DNA from: DATARH01 sp038228485
GTDB lineage: Bacteria; Pseudomonadota; Alphaproteobacteria; ATCC43930; CGMCC-115725
Direction of reading: 5' to 3'
Length of the DNA stretch: 5,935 nucleotides
NCBI GenBank assembly: GCA_038228485.1
Contig: JBBRPG010000206.1
Span: 1-5,935 of the forward strand
Under the pieces are notes generated by a model, which was not told where the DNA came from, ran no database searches, and saw only the letters and a list, made by a program, of their open reading frames with translations. The translations under genes and the position numbers were made by a program. This document shows, piece after piece, positions 5,582-5,935 of this stretch. The number at the start of each line of letters is the position of its first letter. The stretch's first letter is position 1.

Positions 5582-5932
5582 ATGATCATCAAGCGTAACA
5601 TCAGCGCCATCGCGCTGCTCGGTGGTAGTACCGCAGCGTTGGCGATGCTGACCGGACTGGCCGGCGCCCGCGCCGACGACCTGAAGGTCAACCAGCAGCT
5701 CCTCTCCGAGCGGATCGACCAACTCGCCGCGGTCGGCCTGCAGCCCGGCGCCGGCGCCTATCTCGGCGTCGACCAGAACAAGGCCGCCGGCGCTCCGGTC
5801 ACCGCCGGCAGCTTCCCGCGCTCGATCCTGATCCCCGGCACCGAGACCTCACTCAAGATCTATGGGGAGATCTCCGAGGTCCTCGACTATTTCATGTCGG
5901 GCGGCGGCGTGGCGGTGACACCAGCCCGGTGA
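5582..5932 (+). CDS. Outer-membrane porin, N-terminal part, probably frameshifted near right edge
   Basis: The ATG at 5582 follows GGGGGAG (5573-5579) with only 2 nt between. It starts a clear signal peptide (MIIKRN, hydrophobic 8-27, cleavage about A-R-A31/D32). The mature chain begins with a short amphipathic helix (DDLKVNQQLLSERIDQLAAV), then a Gly/Ala-rich linker, then SFPRSILIPGTETSLKIYGE (77-96). The 'PGT-TSLK-YG' strand is the characteristic first beta-strand of DcaP-like and related alphaproteobacterial porins, which usually have several hundred residues and form trimeric outer-membrane channels. Here an in-frame TGA (5930-5932) ends the frame at 116 residues, after SGGGVAVTPAR. In the frame reached by one deleted base, the last bases read GGDTSPVS, a more natural porin continuation. 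So this is probably an interrupted or mis-sequenced porin, not a 116-residue protein. Confidence 0.72.
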   Translation: MIIKRNISAIALLGGSTAALAMLTGLAGARADDLKVNQQLLSERIDQLAAVGLQPGAGAYLGVDQNKAAGAPVTAGSFPRSILIPGTETSLKIYGEISEVLDYFMSGGGVAVTPAR

Positions 5933-5935
5933 GCA

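Overview
The window looks like a GC-rich alphaproteobacterial chromosome segment. Hyphomicrobiales/Bradyrhizobiaceae-like is my best guess, from the GC-rich codon use, the style of the porin N-terminus and the mix of genes. This rests on pattern recognition, not on any search. I see no rRNA, tRNA, CRISPR array, transposase, integrase or long repeat.

Layout, left to right. (1) Positions 1-84 (minus) hold the first 28 codons of a lipoprotein that runs off the left edge. (2) Positions 85-308 are a divergent intergenic region with a 9-bp-stem inverted repeat, a TTTTGCAAAA palindrome and a plausible minus-strand promoter. (3) Positions 309-860 (plus) encode a small unrecognised lipoprotein whose Arg-rich tail runs 74 bp antisense into the next gene; a lost base near 774-776 would explain this. 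(4) Positions 3840-787 (minus) are a two-gene ABC importer operon of the NitT/TauT type: a single-chain duplicated permease (579 aa) followed by an ATPase with a C-terminal AAA-associated domain (433 aa). No substrate-binding protein lies in the window. (5) Positions 3841-3960 are a divergent control region with a 6-bp inverted repeat. (6) Positions 3961-4614 (plus) encode an Fe(II)/2-oxoglutarate oxygenase, and 4675-5316 (plus) a PagL-type lipid A 3-O-deacylase. (7) Positions 5317-5581 are a comparatively AT-rich regulatory region with several short inverted repeats and two adjacent stem-loops just upstream of a porin start. (8) Positions 5582-5932 (plus) are the N-terminus of an outer-membrane porin, stopped by a TGA near the right edge, probably through a one-base deletion.

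The shared theme is the cell envelope: two lipoproteins, an inner-membrane importer, a lipid A-modifying outer-membrane enzyme and a porin. The importer and oxygenase are divergently arranged around a short shared control region, which makes joint regulation possible. It recalls, without matching, taurine/sulfonate loci where a NitT/TauT transporter sits beside a 2-oxoglutarate oxygenase. I did not find a clearly new system. The best leads are the transporter/oxygenase/PagL neighbourhood, the structured porin leader, and two independent signs of single-base deletions.
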